Below, piece after piece: positions 6,796 through 7,764 of a stretch of 7,764 bases of DNA. The DNA lies in the NCBI GenBank assembly GCA_021797385.1, contig JAJZZW010000089.1, positions 1 through 7,764 of the forward strand, written 5' to 3'. Positions within the stretch are counted from its first letter, which is position 1; the number at the start of each line of letters is the position of its first letter. Source of the DNA: Thermoplasmata archaeon. GTDB taxonomy: Archaea; Thermoplasmatota; Thermoplasmata; Thermoplasmatales; Thermoplasmataceae. Below the pieces are notes generated by a model. It had not been told where the DNA came from, made no database searches, and was given only the letters and a program-made list of their open reading frames with translations. The translations under genes and the position numbers were made by a program.

Positions 6796-7152
6796 ATGGC
6801 AGAGGCTAAGAAATTCAAATGGGATGATGTCCATAAGGAGAAATTATCAGACACGTTTTCAAGGCAGATGATTTATGGAGACCGCATAATGGTAGCACAG
6901 CTGGACATCAAGAAAGGTAGCGTTGTTCCTGAGCATTCTCACGAAAATGAACAGGTATCTTGGATAATGAAAGGTAAACTAAGGCTAACCGTGGATGGAC
7001 AAACTATTGATGTAGGTGCAGGTGAAATACTGATAATACCATCAAACACAAAGCACAGTGCTGTTGCACTTGAAGATACTCTAGATATTGATATTTTCAA
7101 CCCCATAAGAACTGACTGGATCAACGGTAAAGATTCATACCTTAGAAAATAA
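6796..7152 (+). CDS. Small single-domain cupin protein
   Basis: A 118-residue protein consisting of one conserved beta-barrel cupin domain. Cupin motif 1 is clear: Gly41, then His47-x-His49, Gln53 at the usual Glu position, and Gly60. Motif 2 is G-E-I-L-I-I-P-S-N-T-K-H, with Gly76, Pro82 and His87; the usual P-x-G is P-x-N and the trailing Asn is not seen. The likely metal set is His47, His49, Gln53 and His87. The C-terminal D-I-F-N-P-I-R-T-D-W ... Y-L-R resembles a widespread cupin group (D-x-F-s-P-x-R-x-D-W) that includes KdgF-like sugar-metabolism proteins and metal-dependent oxygenase or isomerase relatives. The substrate cannot be assigned. The start is fixed by the TATA box 26 nt upstream. 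It appears to be a single-gene transcript, with its own promoter and terminator, next to a transposon. Confidence 0.85.
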   Translation: MAEAKKFKWDDVHKEKLSDTFSRQMIYGDRIMVAQLDIKKGSVVPEHSHENEQVSWIMKGKLRLTVDGQTIDVGAGEILIIPSNTKHSAVALEDTLDIDIFNPIRTDWINGKDSYLRK

Positions 7153-7156
7153 TTTG

Positions 7157-7187
7157 ACTGTTCTTTTTATATTAACAGTAATTTTTT
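7157..7187 (+). terminator. Stem-loop plus T-run terminator after the cupin gene
   Basis: ACTGTT (7157-7162) pairs with AACAGT (7174-7179): a 6-bp stem with an 11-nt loop that itself contains T5, followed after two A by six T (7182-7187). It starts 4 nt after the cupin stop codon. The T-runs alone would fit archaeal termination; the stem is short and may be accessory. Confidence 0.6.
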
Positions 7188-7211
7188 GATTTAAAAAATT
7201 GAAAAATATAG

Positions 7212-7218
7212 TATAAAT
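7212..7218 (+). promoter_or_regulatory. Possible TATA box in the cupin-lysW intergenic region
   Basis: TATAAAT preceded by a purine-rich stretch. A start about 24-26 nt downstream would fall at an ATG at 7239 that opens a 27-codon frame ending at 7322. The box is weakly supported because the region is very AT-rich; it could equally give a long leader towards lysW or be chance. Confidence 0.25.
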
Positions 7219-7344
7219 CCTGTTATGGAACACACACGATGGAATCACCTTTATCGAATCTCATCGGAATCATAAATTACGAAATTCATATTAAAAATGC
7301 TATATTCGTATATTTTAAATAGTATATTGTGATTAACTGATAAG

Positions 7345-7377
7345 AACATCTTAGTATAGAAACAAACTTTAGATGTT
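7345..7377. repeat. Inverted repeat upstream of lysW (7-bp arms)
   Basis: AACATCT (7345-7351) and AGATGTT (7371-7377) are perfect inverted copies separated by 19 nt. The repeat lies about 85-117 nt before the lysW start and upstream of the larger palindrome. It could be an upstream regulator site. Chance is possible with 7-bp arms, although each arm contains two G/C positions. Confidence 0.35.
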
Positions 7378-7393
7378 AAAATTAATAATATAG

Positions 7394-7435
7394 CAAACAA
7401 ATATTTATTAATAATAAATTATTACTATTTGTTTG
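7394..7435. repeat. Nested inverted repeats over the lysW promoter, candidate operator
   Basis: Perfect 10-bp outer arms, CAAACAAATA (7394-7403) and TATTTGTTTG (7426-7435), enclose a second perfect 7-bp pair, TAATAAT (7409-7415) and ATTATTA (7418-7424), with a 2-nt centre. The inner AT stretch is also the best position for the lysW TATA box, since a start 25-27 nt later would leave a short leader carrying the ribosome binding site. A repressor or Lrp-type regulator bound here would cover the promoter. In Sulfolobus lysine synthesis is controlled by the Lrp-family protein LysM; whether a similar protein acts here is inference. Confidence 0.5.
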
Positions 7436-7449
7436 TAAAACATAATGAA

Positions 7450-7455
7450 AGGTGA
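7450..7455 (+). promoter_or_regulatory. Ribosome binding site of lysW
   Basis: AGGTGA, 6 nt before the ATG at 7462, identical to the site used by metE. It shows that this message has a leader, unlike the cupin, tnpB and S53 genes, and it selects the lysW ATG over the out-of-frame ATG at 7445. Confidence 0.75.
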
Positions 7456-7461
7456 CAAAAA

Positions 7462-7635
7462 ATGGAAACAAAGTGTAAAATATGCGGAGAGAAAATTAGT
7501 GTGCCTGACGACTCTATAGCCGGGGAACTTATAGAGTGTGGTTCGTGCGGAATGAGCTACGAAATAGCCTCTATCAAAGGAGATGTAGTGGAAATCAAAC
7601 CTGCAGAGAACGTTGGCGAGGACTGGGGAGAATAA
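7462..7635 (+). CDS. lysW: LysW, amino-group carrier protein for lysine/arginine biosynthesis
   Basis: A 57-residue acidic protein with two zinc-binding pairs, Cys5-x-x-Cys8 and Cys26-x-x-Cys29, and the diagnostic C-terminal E-D-W-G-E ending in Glu57. In this family the terminal Glu side chain carboxylate is joined by LysX/ArgX to the alpha-amino group of alpha-aminoadipate or glutamate; the carrier then protects and presents the intermediate to the kinase LysZ, reductase LysY, aminotransferase LysJ and hydrolase LysK. The length and every key residue match typical LysW (about 53-60 residues). It opens the operon, with lysY/argC starting 1 nt after its stop codon. The strong ribosome binding site suits a carrier needed in larger amounts than the enzymes. 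Confidence 0.95.
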   Translation: METKCKICGEKISVPDDSIAGELIECGSCGMSYEIASIKGDVVEIKPAENVGEDWGE

Positions 7636-7636
7636 G

Positions 7637-7764
7637 TTGTTGAAGGTCGGTATTGTTGGGGGATCAGGCTACGTAGGCGGGGAGCTTCTCAGGATTCTGG
7701 TCGGGCACAGCAATGTGGAAATAACATCTGTATCCTCTACCAGTCATGCAGGTGAAAAAATATC
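7637..7764 (+). CDS. lysY: LysY/ArgC-type LysW-aminoadipyl (or glutamyl) phosphate reductase, N-terminal part
   Basis: Forty-two codons are visible before the window ends. They begin with two successive TTG codons (7637 and 7640), then K-V-G-I-V-G-G-S-G-Y-V-G-G-E-L-L-R-I-L, the NADP-binding Rossmann start shared by ArgC and LysY (G-x-S-G-Y-x-G-x-E). The enzyme reduces the carrier-bound acyl phosphate to the semialdehyde. GGGGAG at 7625-7630, inside the lysW end, lies 6 nt before the first TTG and 9 nt before the second, so either could be used; no ATG or GTG in this frame precedes the motif. The lysW neighbour indicates LysW-bound rather than N-acetylated substrates. Whether it serves lysine, arginine or both cannot be told from this fragment. 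Confidence 0.88.
   Translation, partial: MLKVGIVGGSGYVGGELLRILVGHSNVEITSVSSTSHAGEKI

Noticed and set aside
7445..7519. Out-of-frame 24-codon ORF starting at ATG 7445 and overlapping the start of lysW
   Set aside because: It contains the lysW ribosome binding site as codons, has none of its own, and its peptide shows no recognisable features. Probably incidental, though a leader-ORF role is not excluded.

Overview
The window reads as an A+T-rich archaeal chromosome segment, most likely from an acidophilic member of the Thermoplasmatales (Ferroplasma/Acidiplasma/Thermoplasma-like). The reasons are TATA boxes 26-29 nt upstream of start codons with almost no 5' leader, AGGTGA-type ribosome binding sites on genes that do have leaders, an S53 acid protease with a surface-anchored architecture, a short archaeal MetE with a neighbouring N-domain paralogue, and the LysW carrier-protein route to lysine/arginine. 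The taxon is inferred from gene content; no marker gene is present.

Layout. (1) 3-1902, plus strand: two cobalamin-independent methionine synthase-type genes in tandem. The first lacks its 5' end here, resembles the N-terminal half of bacterial MetE and lacks the zinc ligands. The second is a complete catalytic half with an intact zinc site. They are 1 nt apart and look translationally coupled. (2) 1916-5227, minus strand: one very large gene, convergent with the metE pair across a 13-nt gap. It encodes a secreted S53 (sedolisin/kumamolisin-type) peptidase with a long, sequon-rich beta-domain stalk and a C-terminal membrane anchor. (3) About 5345-6680, minus strand: an IS200/IS605-superfamily element of the tnpB-only (IS1341-like) type. 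Its tnpB carries a single-base frameshift and has lost one zinc-finger cysteine, but keeps all three RuvC acidic residues and a well-formed right-end hairpin. (4) 6796-7152, plus strand: a small leaderless cupin gene ending in a stem-loop plus T-run terminator. (5) 7153-7461: a 309-base AT-rich intergenic region with two separate inverted repeats and a weak candidate leaderless mini-ORF. (6) 7462-7764, plus strand: lysW followed at once by the start of lysY/argC, the beginning of an amino-group-carrier-protein operon.

Functional picture: methionine synthesis, extracellular protein degradation at low pH, a decaying guide-RNA nuclease transposon, an orphan cupin, and LysW-dependent lysine/arginine synthesis. 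Apart from the metE pair and the lysW-lysY pair, the neighbours do not form one pathway. I see no clear undescribed multi-gene system. The most interesting points are the split/decayed TnpB with its preserved RNA-like end, the S53 peptidase whose two calcium-ligand aspartates appear replaced by amides, and the nested palindromes over the lysW promoter.
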